From the NCBI RefSeq assembly GCF_001680005.1, contig NC_033566.1, positions 1,364,001-1,428,000 of the forward strand: 64,000 bases of DNA, written 5' to 3'. Below are positions 39,898 through 49,535 of the stretch, one piece after another (positions within the stretch are counted from its first letter, which is position 1; each line of letters opens with the position of its first letter). Both the position numbers and the translations under genes were made by a program. The notes under the pieces are model-generated. The model had not been told where the DNA came from, searched no databases, and was given only the letters and a program-made list of their open reading frames with translations. This DNA comes from Plasmodium coatneyi (taxonomy: Eukaryota; Apicomplexa; Aconoidasida; Haemosporida; Plasmodiidae).

Positions 39898-40884
39898 TCA
39901 CTTTGAATGTGCACTGTTGGAAGATTGATAACTGAATGTGGGGTCAATTCCCGCGCTGCGGTGCTTCCCCCTGTTCGATTTGTGAACCCCCGTCTCGCCC
40001 AGCTTCTCCAAAGATAAGTAGTTATTTACAAACACAGACAATCCCTTGTGTATCCCCTCGCACAGGGCAGATCTCCCCTCATGGGTGGGCCCCCCCGTTA
40101 ATACCTCACGAAGTTGCATTCTGGTGGAATCGTCCAGGAAGCTTAGGAAGAGGTAAAATGTGTCTCTAGTGAATACAAAGTGGGGGGGTTCCCTGTAGTC
40201 CTGCTCAGCATGCATCCCGTTCGGGTTGTTCCGGGTGGTGTATCCACTTGGGTCATCTTCCCCATTATGATAACTTCCTATGAAATCCTTCCCAAACAGA
40301 TCAGACGAGCTACACCGCTCATCACCCTTTTTGAAAAACCAGTTTGCAATAAAATTGCAGGTGTCCCTTTTTCGAAGGTCTTCCACCTGGACAAGCAGCT
40401 CGTTTATTTTTCCGACAAGCTGCTCATTTTCTGTTTTATATTTTTTATTTTCTTTGATTAAATTTCTCCGAAGAGCGTCATCCACTGAGGGGTGTCTTCT
40501 CTGTCCGAAGTACTTCATGACGTAGTCGTAGGGGTTTTCCACTGTGTCCCTGTTCCGTATCAGCTTCACAAACAAGTGGACGAATACAAAAAAGACGTTA
40601 CTTTCTGCTAGGTATTTTTTAAAGTGGTAAAATTGATTTTTCTCTTTATTTTTTTTCATCCCTTTGAGGTACTTCCTCACCATGGTGTGCTCGGCCTCGT
40701 CATGCAGTGGTGCCACGGGGGGGTTCCGTTCTCCGTGGTTGCTAGTACGCTTATTCCATTTGTTGCTGCACTCGCCACTGCAATCGTCGCTGTACTCGTC
40801 GCTCCTATCGCTACTGCTGGTCGTGCCTGGGGTGGAGCAATTCCCCAATTGCACGAGCAGGCTTTCCCCCCGTGGGCGCTTCAT
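39898..40884 (-). CDS. MYCBP-like (AMY-1) domain protein, unknown function
   Basis: Single exon of 328 residues. Residues about 85-165 resemble the c-Myc-binding protein/AMY-1 fold: FYHFKKYLAESNVFFVFVHL, then RDTVENPYDYVMKYFGQ, then a coiled coil ENKKYKTENEQLVGKINELL. This parallels the family's 'FR.YLE..GVLD.LTKVLV.LYE....P..A..FLK..LG' helices followed by a coiled coil. In other eukaryotes such proteins are small adaptors associated with AKAPs, radial spokes or cilia; no function follows directly for Plasmodium. The N-terminal 80 residues are serine-rich and low complexity, the C-terminal third is hydrophilic with a hydrophobic FVFTRDTFYLFLSFLDD helix. The stop lies only 27 bases from the stop of the forward DNAJC11-like gene, so the 3' UTRs must overlap. 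Confidence 0.6.
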   Translation of the reverse strand: MKRPRGESLLVQLGNCSTPGTTSSSDRSDEYSDDCSGECSNKWNKRTSNHGERNPPVAPLHDEAEHTMVRKYLKGMKKNKEKNQFYHFKKYLAESNVFFVFVHLFVKLIRNRDTVENPYDYVMKYFGQRRHPSVDDALRRNLIKENKKYKTENEQLVGKINELLVQVEDLRKRDTCNFIANWFFKKGDERCSSSDLFGKDFIGSYHNGEDDPSGYTTRNNPNGMHAEQDYREPPHFVFTRDTFYLFLSFLDDSTRMQLREVLTGGPTHEGRSALCEGIHKGLSVFVNNYLSLEKLGETGVHKSNRGKHRSAGIDPTFSYQSSNSAHSK

Positions 40885-41376
40885 AATGCATCATATAAAT
40901 TCCAAGCCGCTTATGCAATTTTCTTTTCCTTACATTTGCGCACATGGATGGGCTCAGCTATTCGGATCACCCACTTGGCATCGGAACAAATTTTATTTCT
41001 CCCTCAATGGGCATGGGGGGGGTCATCCACTATTCTTTGTGCAAATTTTGCGAACCCTACGCAGTAGAATATCAGTGCGTCTATTTTGTTCGTCGCGCGA
41101 TGGATAAAAAAAAAAAAAAAAAAAAAAATGGATGTGCCGCTTTAAAATGCGGAACATATGTTCAGTGATAGGAGCCAAAATGGATCTATGAGTTTATACA
41201 GATAGTGCATGTTACTCTGCTCGAAGCAGACGCCGAACGGAGTACGCACGATGTGTGATTCGCCCTCCGCAGAAGGGCCCCATTTTGTGCCGCAGTTTTA
41301 CAAAAAAATACCCCCATTGGTAGGGAACGGTTACGTTAGTGTGCTGTGTAGATGTGTAGAATCGATTTGTTACTTG
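40885..41376. other. Intergenic region between the MYCBP-like gene and CstF50
   Basis: About 490 bases, with a 22-base A run near 41106-41127. It should hold the promoter of the MYCBP-like gene (reverse) and the 3' UTR of the CstF50 gene (reverse). No gene is seen. Confidence 0.45.
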
Positions 41377-42966
41377 TCACCCCCCGTCCTGTGTGGGGCG
41401 CTGGTCAATCCTCACCGTCTTGCACACGTAGTCGTGGCCCGCCGTGTGCACATTCAGCCCATCCCTCGCGTTGACGATGTCAGAAATCTGATCGCTGTGT
41501 ATATTCTGTAAATTACATTCGAGGTTTCCAAAATACGCATTGTAAATGAAAAACTTGGACGTGAAGTGGTCATTGGTTTGAATTACATTTGCAATAAAAT
41601 GCTCATCATTCATGAAGATGCTTCTGTTGGAAGTGCATGTTAGGATCCCATTCCCGAAGGTGAACGGGGATTGAAAATTTCGAATGTCCCAAATTTTGGT
41701 CTGTCCATCAAGTCCAGAAGTAAGCACATAATAATTACTTTTGCTGAAGGTAACAGATTCCACAGAATAGCCATTATGGGCATTAAATTTTGTGTGTACT
41801 AATTTGGACTCATGTCCATCCCATATTTTTATATGCCCATCCTTAGACACAGAGCAGTAGAGACTTCCATCTGACGTCCCACTGATGCAGTTTATAGTGG
41901 CACTATGATGTTGCTCTTTTTTTTCATAGGAAGTGAAGCAGGATAGGGTCTCCAAATCGAAGAGCTTAACAACATTTTCATTTCTATTACAGGCATATAA
42001 AAAATCTCCACAGGGGTGGACATACAGATTTACGAAGGCGTTCTTATCTTGTATGACTACATTTTGACTGGAGAGGTCATTTATTTTTTCCCTTACATTT
42101 CTTCGGTACCTAAATGGTTGTTTCTTCTTTTTTAATAATTTATTCACATCGATAATTTGAATAGTGCAATCATCGCTAGCTGAGAATAAAAGATTTTTTA
42201 CGGGGTGGAATTTCAGGCAGTTAATTTTGCCCATGTGTTTATTATCAATGGTGTGTATTTTTCTCTTTTTCACATTTTCATATATTTTACAAATTTTAAT
42301 AACGTGATCCGCTCCACCAGAGCAGAGCATATTTCTTGTGCTGTTCGTCGTGCAGCAGGTGACTTTATGTTGGTGAATTAATTCCACCCGGTCGGTGATA
42401 TCATAGGAGTATGCTATCCTTCCTCCCTTTTCCTTTTTTAATGCATCTAAATTTAGGACAGTCTCATAGTTACTACGGAGCTGTGCATTTTTTAGGAACA
42501 TCCCGTATGTCTTCAACTTTGCAATTTGGTCATTCTGTTGGTCGTCACGTTGGTCGTCTTTTTGTCCATCCTCTTCCTCCATGTCCCCTTCCAGCTCAGG
42601 CGCCCCCTTATACAAGCTCTTCGTGTATAACTTGAACAGGTAATTTTCCTTCACCGTTTTGCTTTGCTCCAAATTTATTTCCTTCTTCAGGGCTTCGAAC
42701 GAATCTGTTAGGTCGTCGTCCCTGAGTTGTTTTAGTACGGCTTCGTAAAACGCGATTTTATTGATGTCTTCAAATTGTTTCGATTTTTTCTCCTCCGCGG
42801 GGGGTGCCTCACCTCCCTCCGTTTGGTTGGGTTCCCCACATTGGGGGCTTTCCCCAGTTTGGGCACTTTCCACTGCTTTGTTACTTTCCCCATCTTGGAC
42901 GCTCTCCCCAGCTTGGCCGTCCCCCTTACTGGGCGCGAACAAACTGCTCACGCTGAACCCCTTCAT
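41377..42966 (-). CDS. CSTF1: Cleavage stimulation factor subunit 1 (CstF50), WD40 protein
   Basis: Single exon of 529 residues. CstF50 is the WD-repeat subunit of the complex that binds the GU-rich downstream element during pre-mRNA 3' end formation in the nucleus. After an acidic, glutamine-rich N-terminus comes the short dimerisation helix region (IAFYEAVLKQLRDDDLTDSF ... KENYLFKLYTKSL). WD repeats follow from residue about 195: LCSGGADHVIKICKI, LKFHPVKNLLFSASDDCTIQ, VHPCGDFLYACNRNENVVKL, SDGSLYCSVSKDGHIKIWD, SNYYVLTSGLDGQTKIWD and a last repeat near the C-terminus (VHTAGHDYVCKTVRI). The order of a dimerisation segment plus six to seven WD repeats fits CSTF1 better than other WD proteins, but a plain WD40 annotation is the fallback. 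Confidence 0.75.
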   Translation of the reverse strand: MKGFSVSSLFAPSKGDGQAGESVQDGESNKAVESAQTGESPQCGEPNQTEGGEAPPAEEKKSKQFEDINKIAFYEAVLKQLRDDDLTDSFEALKKEINLEQSKTVKENYLFKLYTKSLYKGAPELEGDMEEEDGQKDDQRDDQQNDQIAKLKTYGMFLKNAQLRSNYETVLNLDALKKEKGGRIAYSYDITDRVELIHQHKVTCCTTNSTRNMLCSGGADHVIKICKIYENVKKRKIHTIDNKHMGKINCLKFHPVKNLLFSASDDCTIQIIDVNKLLKKKKQPFRYRRNVREKINDLSSQNVVIQDKNAFVNLYVHPCGDFLYACNRNENVVKLFDLETLSCFTSYEKKEQHHSATINCISGTSDGSLYCSVSKDGHIKIWDGHESKLVHTKFNAHNGYSVESVTFSKSNYYVLTSGLDGQTKIWDIRNFQSPFTFGNGILTCTSNRSIFMNDEHFIANVIQTNDHFTSKFFIYNAYFGNLECNLQNIHSDQISDIVNARDGLNVHTAGHDYVCKTVRIDQRPTQDGG

Positions 42967-44791
42967 GGTTGGGACACTTCAAAAATGGCCCTATGGTAGC
43001 TTGTCGAGCGCGTCATGCATACGGACGTACGCAGATAGGTAGGTACACAGTCACCCATCTATAACCTGCACATGCATACGCGGTTGCGGGGAGGAGGAAG
43101 CTAGCAGGGGCTACCTCTACCTTTCTCCTTCACATATAATTAAGCTGCATAGAAACGAGCGATTAATTGGCGTAGCCCCATTTTTGCTACCTTCAAAATA
43201 TGGGGAAAAAAAAAAATGCTACTTTCTGTTGATCTTCGTGCAAGGTTGAGAAGAGCCCCTTTGGTAAAGTGCGACGCGCTAGCAATGGTCGTTAAAAATG
43301 AAGTCAGGTGACTTCACAGAGGATTCTGCATCTGACATAAATCTCTAATACGCACGACTAAACGGAGTTACCCAAATGAACGTACGTACCAACTGAGATA
43401 CGCATAAGGAGATGGAACCGTTCGGTTTCGTTCGCCTTGAACAAGTGCACAAAAATGAAGTGAGCATTGGGCGGGTACCTGCAACGATCATTTTTTCTTT
43501 CCCTCCAAATAAGAGATTTTTTTATTTCCCATTTGTCCCTATTCGAAAAAGGTGTCACCGTGGGGATAGGCCCCAAAATTTGTTGGAACCCTTTTAATGC
43601 ATTTTTCCGTGTATGAAGACGTAGGTGTGGAATGTCAATTAAACACCTTCCACTTTTGCCCTCATCAACTCTCTTATTCATGTGCATGCATCTTCTATAC
43701 TTAGAAGAATGTCCAAAAAAGGGGTGGCCAAGAGTGAGAAAGAGTTAATCCAGCCGATGCGGACTCATATACAGCGTGGTGAAAAAATAAATAATCGCAA
43801 ATGAGTGGACCATCGGAGGAAAGTAGGAATTAGCTGCGTTTTTAAAACTATCACCCGTGTTACATGATTGTACACTTTTTTTTTGTATATTATTATACTT
43901 GTGTAAAGCTACGGAGCGATTCTTTTTTCTCTACTCGGGTGAAGCAACGGAACATGGTTAGCCATTCTGATGCACAGAATAGTGAAGGTTGCTTCGGACA
44001 GTTAGCGGAAAGGCCTTCCTTACCGAACGAGAAATCAACCCATATGCGCTACTGGGTGATTTTTCCTTTTTGTGTTTCCCCCAATTGGTTTGCATAATCA
44101 GGAAATCAGTATTTTCCACTTCCTTCTTTTACACGGTTATCTGCTGACCGATAAATGGGAACCGATGGTAATTTCTGCCTCCCTTTTCCATTTTCATCCA
44201 GAACGGGGGATATCCCATTTGTAGACATCCCTTGATCGGTTTGCCCCACTTTTGTACTACCATTGTGAGAAAATATGCTAAAGTATCAACGGTTATAGAT
44301 ACACGGGGAGTGTAATCCCCCAGCGTTTGGTTTGGACGAATTTCCTAGGCAAGTGTGTCACCCGAGCGGAATGGAAAAAAAAAAAAAAAAAAATTCGCAC
44401 ATTTTTCTTGAAAAAAAAAGGTAAAAAAACAAAATGACCATTTTAATTTATCTCAAAAATACTTACATCAAAGTTGTTGCAAATGGGGTTACACTTTTGC
44501 AGGACGGGGGAAACTTCCTTCAATTTGTTGCCACAATGTTAAACTTTTTCGACGTGGCATTAAAAATGGTTACTGTTCTGCGCGAAGGAACGCTTAAGAG
44601 GGGGACGAAGGCCTGCCAAAAGAGAAAACCGAGTTACTCGAATTAGTCGGCGCAATTCCGCCGCGGCGGCTTGGGTTAGTCGACTTCGCTTTTGCCGCTC
44701 TGTCGTTACTCTGTTGCTGCCATTCCATTGCCACTTTTTCTTTTCGGTTAGCAACTTCGCGCGCCTCTCGTTTCCCCGCACACGGAAGGGA
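42967..44791. other. Intergenic region upstream of CstF50
   Basis: 1.8 kb with A runs near 43205-43215 and 44371-44391. Short frames on both strands lack domains. It contains the CstF50 promoter. No gene is supported. Confidence 0.4.
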
Positions 44792-45211
44792 ATGAAGTCT
44801 TTACCAAAATGGGAAGCAACCTTGGCGATATTTGCCCAACAGGTAAGAGAATTTTCCTCTGTGTCTACTTCAACTGCGCGAATTTACGGAGGCGACGCCG
44901 CCCACATACATAGATGTGTGCCAATTTTTAGCATAGATATACTGAACTGTTTCTGCGCGGACGGGAGAAAAAATGGCCTATCGATTATTTTTGCCTGTCG
45001 TGCGCATCAAATTTTGAAATAGAAAAAAATTGGCTGCACGTATACTGATGTTATGTATATAGTTATGTATGAATGCATGTACGTGTTTTTTTTTTTTTTT
45101 TTTTTTTTTTTTTTCTTTTTGCAGTTGTCCAGCTCTGTTCTGCCAGGTTATTTTTTTTCTTTTTCTCCTGGCAACTTCAAACGGAAATGCGACAGTGCAA
45201 TTTTCTTCTAA
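44792..45211 (+). CDS. Possible 45-residue protein (two exons)
   Basis: Exon 1 (44792-44842) encodes MKSLPKWEATLAIFAQQ and ends at a perfect CAG-GTAAGA donor. The intron ends with a 29-base T tract and TTTTTGCAG at 45124. Exon 2 (45125-45211) continues in phase as LSSSVLPGYFFSFSPGNFKR and stops at TAA after 28 residues. The splice signals are the best in this spacer, and the joined peptide is balanced in composition with a mildly hydrophobic centre. Too small for any family assignment; it could also be a spliced 5' leader of MSP10, which begins 177 bases downstream. Confidence 0.3.
45086..45114. repeat. 29-base T tract
   Basis: An uninterrupted T run directly before the TTTTTGCAG acceptor upstream of MSP10. 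It is one of the longest homopolymers in the window and probably length-polymorphic. Confidence 0.85.
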
Positions 45212-45387
45212 CTCATCTTCCCCCCGTAAATAAATTGGAACTCCACTCTTGGTTCATCTACATATGTGTGCTATTGTTGCACATACCATTTCCCCGCGAT
45301 GTGAATACGCATGTTTGAATGCTCGTATGCGTTTTTCAGTTTTCAAAGTTGTAGCAACTTTTCAGATGAACAAGCAAGACGCAGGAG

Positions 45388-46527
45388 ATGAAACGCACAA
45401 AGTGGAACAAATCACTCACGTTCACAATTTTCCTCCTTTTATATGTGAACAGTGCGGTCCACGCGAATGGGAATGAATTGAAAGGAATGGATGGGGTGGA
45501 TGTTCCCAACCAGCAGGACATCACCGACGATTACAACATCCTTGAGGGTATTTCAAGTGAAGGACAAAGCGCAAGTTGCAACGATGACAGCCCTATCAGC
45601 CAGAGTGACACACAACAGACAGAGGAAGGAAGTGAAGCAAAGCAAAGCAATGCTCTCCTCGATGAGAAAAATGTTGTAAAAAATGTAGAAACCCATTTAA
45701 TACGGGAAGGAGAGAATAAAGTGAACCATACTGATCTGGACACGGAGAAGGAGGGGAAAGCCATCGGTCATGTAGAGAAGAATGCAAACTTGAGAAGCAC
45801 GTCCAACGCGTCACATGGCGCAGTAAACCAGGCGTGTAACTCCGTTCAGGAGAATCCCCTCCCGTTGGACAAAAATGGGGCGAATATTGAACAGGTGGCG
45901 AGGGCTCAGGATGAGTCGGATGAGCCCCCAAATGATGCTACAGGCGATGGTAAAGAAAAACCAGAGGGAGACGACCAAAATGATAAACTGCCCCCCGTAG
46001 AACAGCCCACGGGGGACACCCCCACTTCAGACCACGCAGAGAAGATAAAAAACAGGCTACTCAAGGAGGGAAGAGAACTGAAGGAAACGACGAGCATGAT
46101 CGACAACGCAGTGTACAACGTGGAGCAGATGATTTTAAAAACGAAATTCTACACCACAGCAATCAGAAATTTCGTGCACTTCAAAGTTCACCATATTTGT
46201 GAATACTCCAAGTGTGGGCCCAACGCTCGCTGCTACATTGTGGAAAAGGATAAGGAGGAGTGTAGATGTATAGCTAACTACATGCCTGATAATAGTGTGG
46301 ATTATTTTAAGTGCATACCTAAGACGGTAAAGGACTGCTCGAAGGACAATGGGAATTGTGACGTGAATGCAGAGTGTTCCACTGATAAAAAGGAAAATAT
46401 AAAATGCCAGTGTAAGCATGGTTACATTGGGGATGGGATTTTCTGTGTCATGGGTTCTCAGGGCAAGCAGTCGCTGTGCCTTCTGCTCGTGCTGCTAATT
46501 TGCTTTCTCCACAAGTTTCTTTTTTAG
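45388..46527 (+). CDS. MSP10: Merozoite surface protein 10 (MSP10)
   Basis: Single exon of 379 residues. The protein begins with a signal peptide (TFTIFLLLYVNSAVHANG) and ends in a hydrophobic GPI-attachment signal (SLCLLLVLLICFLHKFLF) preceded by small residues. Just before it, from residue about 268, are two EGF-like modules: CEYSKCGPNARCYIVEKDKE with CRC and C partners, then CSKDNGNCDVNAECSTDK with CQC and GDGIFC. Six cysteines per module are visible. This architecture (acidic low-complexity ectodomain, tandem EGF modules, GPI anchor) is that of MSP10 on the merozoite surface, and the neighbours agree with the MSP10 locus. The ectodomain (residues 30-220) is polar and glutamate-rich without a clear tandem repeat. 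Length is shorter than I recall for P. falciparum or P. vivax MSP10, the difference lying in the low-complexity part. MSP4, MSP5 and MSP8 are less likely: one EGF in the first two, and a different spacing in MSP8. Confidence 0.87.
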   Translation: MKRTKWNKSLTFTIFLLLYVNSAVHANGNELKGMDGVDVPNQQDITDDYNILEGISSEGQSASCNDDSPISQSDTQQTEEGSEAKQSNALLDEKNVVKNVETHLIREGENKVNHTDLDTEKEGKAIGHVEKNANLRSTSNASHGAVNQACNSVQENPLPLDKNGANIEQVARAQDESDEPPNDATGDGKEKPEGDDQNDKLPPVEQPTGDTPTSDHAEKIKNRLLKEGRELKETTSMIDNAVYNVEQMILKTKFYTTAIRNFVHFKVHHICEYSKCGPNARCYIVEKDKEECRCIANYMPDNSVDYFKCIPKTVKDCSKDNGNCDVNAECSTDKKENIKCQCKHGYIGDGIFCVMGSQGKQSLCLLLVLLICFLHKFLF

Positions 46528-47126
46528 GGTGGCAAGCAGTTTATCCTGACGGTGTTCTTAATGTTGTTGTTTGTGTTGTGGGGGAAGGCGTGATGTGTCC
46601 CTTGGGAAGCACATTCACATATACCAAGTGGGGTACCCCCAATGGAATGCTTTTTTATTCTCGCGTGGAAAATACATACATAAAAATTGGAGCCTCGTTT
46701 TGGCTAAATATTTTTTGGGAGTCGCCTGCCGCTTTTTTCGCCCCCCTTTTGGCCCCAATTTCGACGTTGTAATTGTTTTTCCGCCCTCCACATTAGTCCA
46801 ACTGCGTTTGTTGTTTTGTGACTTTCAATAAAGTTACGTGTAACTCTTATTGCCCTTTTTGTTTAATTTTTTACCCTTCCGAATTGGTGTAACCTCTGAA
46901 TTTGTTTTTCTTTTTAATACAATTACCGTAACTTCTTTTCGCTTTTTTGTTAAATTTTTTTTTTTTTTTTTTTTTTTTGTTTCTCCTACGTTCAACGCGT
47001 TATACAGAATCGTACACGCTATGTACCTGCGTAGATGCGATGCCTTGTTAACAAAATGGGTGCCACTTTAGTGGGCCTTTCCAGCTGAGGGCGAGGCCGC
47101 AAACATCGGGGGAATCAGCAAAAATC
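46528..47126. other. Intergenic region between MSP10 and the next gene
   Basis: 600 bases with a T run near 46957-46978. It carries the MSP10 3' UTR and the promoter of the downstream forward gene. No gene is seen. Confidence 0.5.
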
Positions 47127-49535
47127 ATGATAATAAAAGGTGAAATGCAAAATGTACTTCCCATATGGAGGAGGAACAAAAAAGTGATCAGTAAGACGGC
47201 ACATAGTGGGCATCATTTTGTTACCCACTTGGGAAGAAGGTTGCTTATAGAAAATGTGGCGCAGACAGGCAGGGGGGAGCGCGGCATGGGCCCAGCCCAT
47301 GTGGTAGCCAATTTGAGAAGCAGAATGGACGCCTTCACAACTGAAGAGAGGAATAAGTGTATTTCCTTATGCTGCACTCTGAGGGAGTACCACACCGATG
47401 GGGGTATGCAAAAATTGTGGCTGCAGCGATCTCAAACACATATGAATTTTGAACAAATCACACGAATTTTGAAGTCTCTGCGGAGGGAAAAACCAACCTT
47501 GGAAGAGAAAAAAAACACAGAAAGAAAAGTCAGTTTACTACTACCACATATATATAAAGAATGCGAAAGAAACTACGTCCACTTTTCTTGCATTTTACAC
47601 AACCTACACAAGTTGAGAGATAATTTCACGAAGGAGTATAAGGAAGAGGTGTATACCAAATTGGAGGACTTATTCCTTCGCAATGTTAGTGTCTTTTCCA
47701 TCAAAGAAATGACGATCATATTAAAATGTTTGTTGGAAGAGAGAAAAATGAAGTGCGATAAAATGGTGCAGTTCTGCGCGTACAAAATTATGCACGTCTT
47801 ATGTATGGATATTTTACACAAGATGAGAAAGAAGCCTTCGTTTGATTTGCGCTTCCTTTCCGTTCTTTGCACACATTTTAAGGGGTGCATAGAGAATTAT
47901 TTTCTCTCCAACGTGGGGAACATAAACAGGGATGATCAAATGGACCGTTTCTACCAAACCGTGCGTAGTTTTGGAAGCACCACTAATCAAGCAGTTTTTG
48001 CGAGTTTCCCAGAAATTGGATTTCCCAAACATGGATGCAACCTTTTCAACCTGCACGACGTGTCTGCTTTTATGTCTTTTTTGATGAGATGCAAATCGGT
48101 TTGTTGTCCAATGTACACGTTCCTATCTCATGTGTACGTGTCGGTGAGCTTCCTGGGGGACATGACCCACCCAATTCATGCGAAGCTAGAACATCACTTT
48201 TTGAAGTTCGAAAGAGGTCAGAAGTTTTGCTTTTCCGGGGGGAGTCGCACAGGGGGGACTGTTCCCGCGGAGGAGCACATGGAGGAGATGGACGAAGAGG
48301 ACGTGCGTAAAAGCCACGACGAACTGACAGACACGCGGACTGACCTCGCAGCAATATCAAAAGGCGAAATAATGCAATGGATCTCACATTTATTTCAGAG
48401 TGAGATCCCCTTCAACAGTAGTGCTGCTTCACATGTGCACAAGAAGAGGGATAAGGAAAGTAGGGTCATGCGGGAGAACGTCCACAGCATGGCCGTCATC
48501 ATCCATAGTAGTATAAAAGCGAAGGAACGAAACGTATTCACATATGTCTTAGCAAATTATCTGCTACTGAAGTGCACACATTTTTTAAATTTAATCGACA
48601 TATGCAACATTTTCGAATTGCTCATTTTGGACAGAACAACTGTTGCAGGGGTGGATGTGTATGACTCTGTTTTTGCAAAGATCCGTCGGTTAATAATGGC
48701 TGAGGCAAACAGCAAAACGATGGCAATATTCTGTATTAGCAGCGCGCGATTGAAGGGAGAGCTGCGTGGATCCTTCGTGGACAATATCCTGGCGTTGTAC
48801 CGAATCGTTTTGCAGAAGCGAAGGGGAGTACCTGGAGAATGCGCCAACAACAATCGGAGAAATCAGAAAAATTTATCATTCCCTTTTGGAAGAGAGAACA
48901 CCGTGATTTTTTCCAACGTGGGTAATTTTTTGTCCAGCCATAAAATCAGTTCTCTGTTTTATTTACTCTACTTGAGGAAGTTTAACGAATTTTTAAATGC
49001 CTTGCTTGTTCATAAAAAAAGGGGTCATTTTTGTGCCTCCCCGATAAGCGTAATTGATATGTACGATTTGCTCAAAACATTTGTCAGCGTTTTTAAGACG
49101 TATGAACAAAATGGTCCTTACGATGGAAGAAGGAGAGCAGAAATTTCAATACATTTAGACAAGTGCTGTGAATATTTGCTGCAATTTTTGGAGGATATTT
49201 GCTTCGAAAAAATAATTCCTGTACAGGGGCATTTTTCGAAGGACACGGAAGTTGCGTATGCGCATCATCTGAAGGGAATAAAAATTTTGAATAGGTCATG
49301 TTATTTTTTCACATTGTTACTCCCCATGATTAAAAAAATGCAAATGGGGAACATCATTAATGACAGGACTGCGAAGTTACTAACTGGAGTTTTTGCGTCT
49401 TTTAAAAGCACCATAAGAAAAACCTACCAAGACGAACTTTTTATCAGCAACTGCAAGAGTGGCCAAAGCAACAAATGTTATGTGCACGTTTTGAACTTTT
49501 TCTTTATGTTGATTGATCCGCGTGGCGGAGGGTGA
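47127..49535 (+). CDS. Putative organellar helical-repeat protein, unknown function
   Basis: Single exon of 802 residues (or 796 from the second ATG at 47145, MQNVLPIWRR). The N-terminus (residues 1-60) is basic and free of acidic clusters (PIWRRNKKVISKTAHSGHHF ... LGRRLL), as in a mitochondrial presequence. The remainder is dominated by pairs of hydrophobic helices of about 35-40 residues: FEQITRILKSLRREKP, NYVHFSCILHNLHKL, FSIKEMTIILKCLLEERK, HKISSLFYLLYLRKFNEF, VIDMYDLLKTFVSVFK. This pattern resembles the heptatricopeptide/OPR-type proteins that accompany RAP domains in Plasmodium, but no RAP domain is seen at the C-terminus, which ends NFFFMLIDPRGGG. An RNA-binding role in the organelle is inference only. 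It is the last core gene before the SICAvar island. Confidence 0.55.
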   Translation: MIIKGEMQNVLPIWRRNKKVISKTAHSGHHFVTHLGRRLLIENVAQTGRGERGMGPAHVVANLRSRMDAFTTEERNKCISLCCTLREYHTDGGMQKLWLQRSQTHMNFEQITRILKSLRREKPTLEEKKNTERKVSLLLPHIYKECERNYVHFSCILHNLHKLRDNFTKEYKEEVYTKLEDLFLRNVSVFSIKEMTIILKCLLEERKMKCDKMVQFCAYKIMHVLCMDILHKMRKKPSFDLRFLSVLCTHFKGCIENYFLSNVGNINRDDQMDRFYQTVRSFGSTTNQAVFASFPEIGFPKHGCNLFNLHDVSAFMSFLMRCKSVCCPMYTFLSHVYVSVSFLGDMTHPIHAKLEHHFLKFERGQKFCFSGGSRTGGTVPAEEHMEEMDEEDVRKSHDELTDTRTDLAAISKGEIMQWISHLFQSEIPFNSSAASHVHKKRDKESRVMRENVHSMAVIIHSSIKAKERNVFTYVLANYLLLKCTHFLNLIDICNIFELLILDRTTVAGVDVYDSVFAKIRRLIMAEANSKTMAIFCISSARLKGELRGSFVDNILALYRIVLQKRRGVPGECANNNRRNQKNLSFPFGRENTVIFSNVGNFLSSHKISSLFYLLYLRKFNEFLNALLVHKKRGHFCASPISVIDMYDLLKTFVSVFKTYEQNGPYDGRRRAEISIHLDKCCEYLLQFLEDICFEKIIPVQGHFSKDTEVAYAHHLKGIKILNRSCYFFTLLLPMIKKMQMGNIINDRTAKLLTGVFASFKSTIRKTYQDELFISNCKSGQSNKCYVHVLNFFFMLIDPRGGG

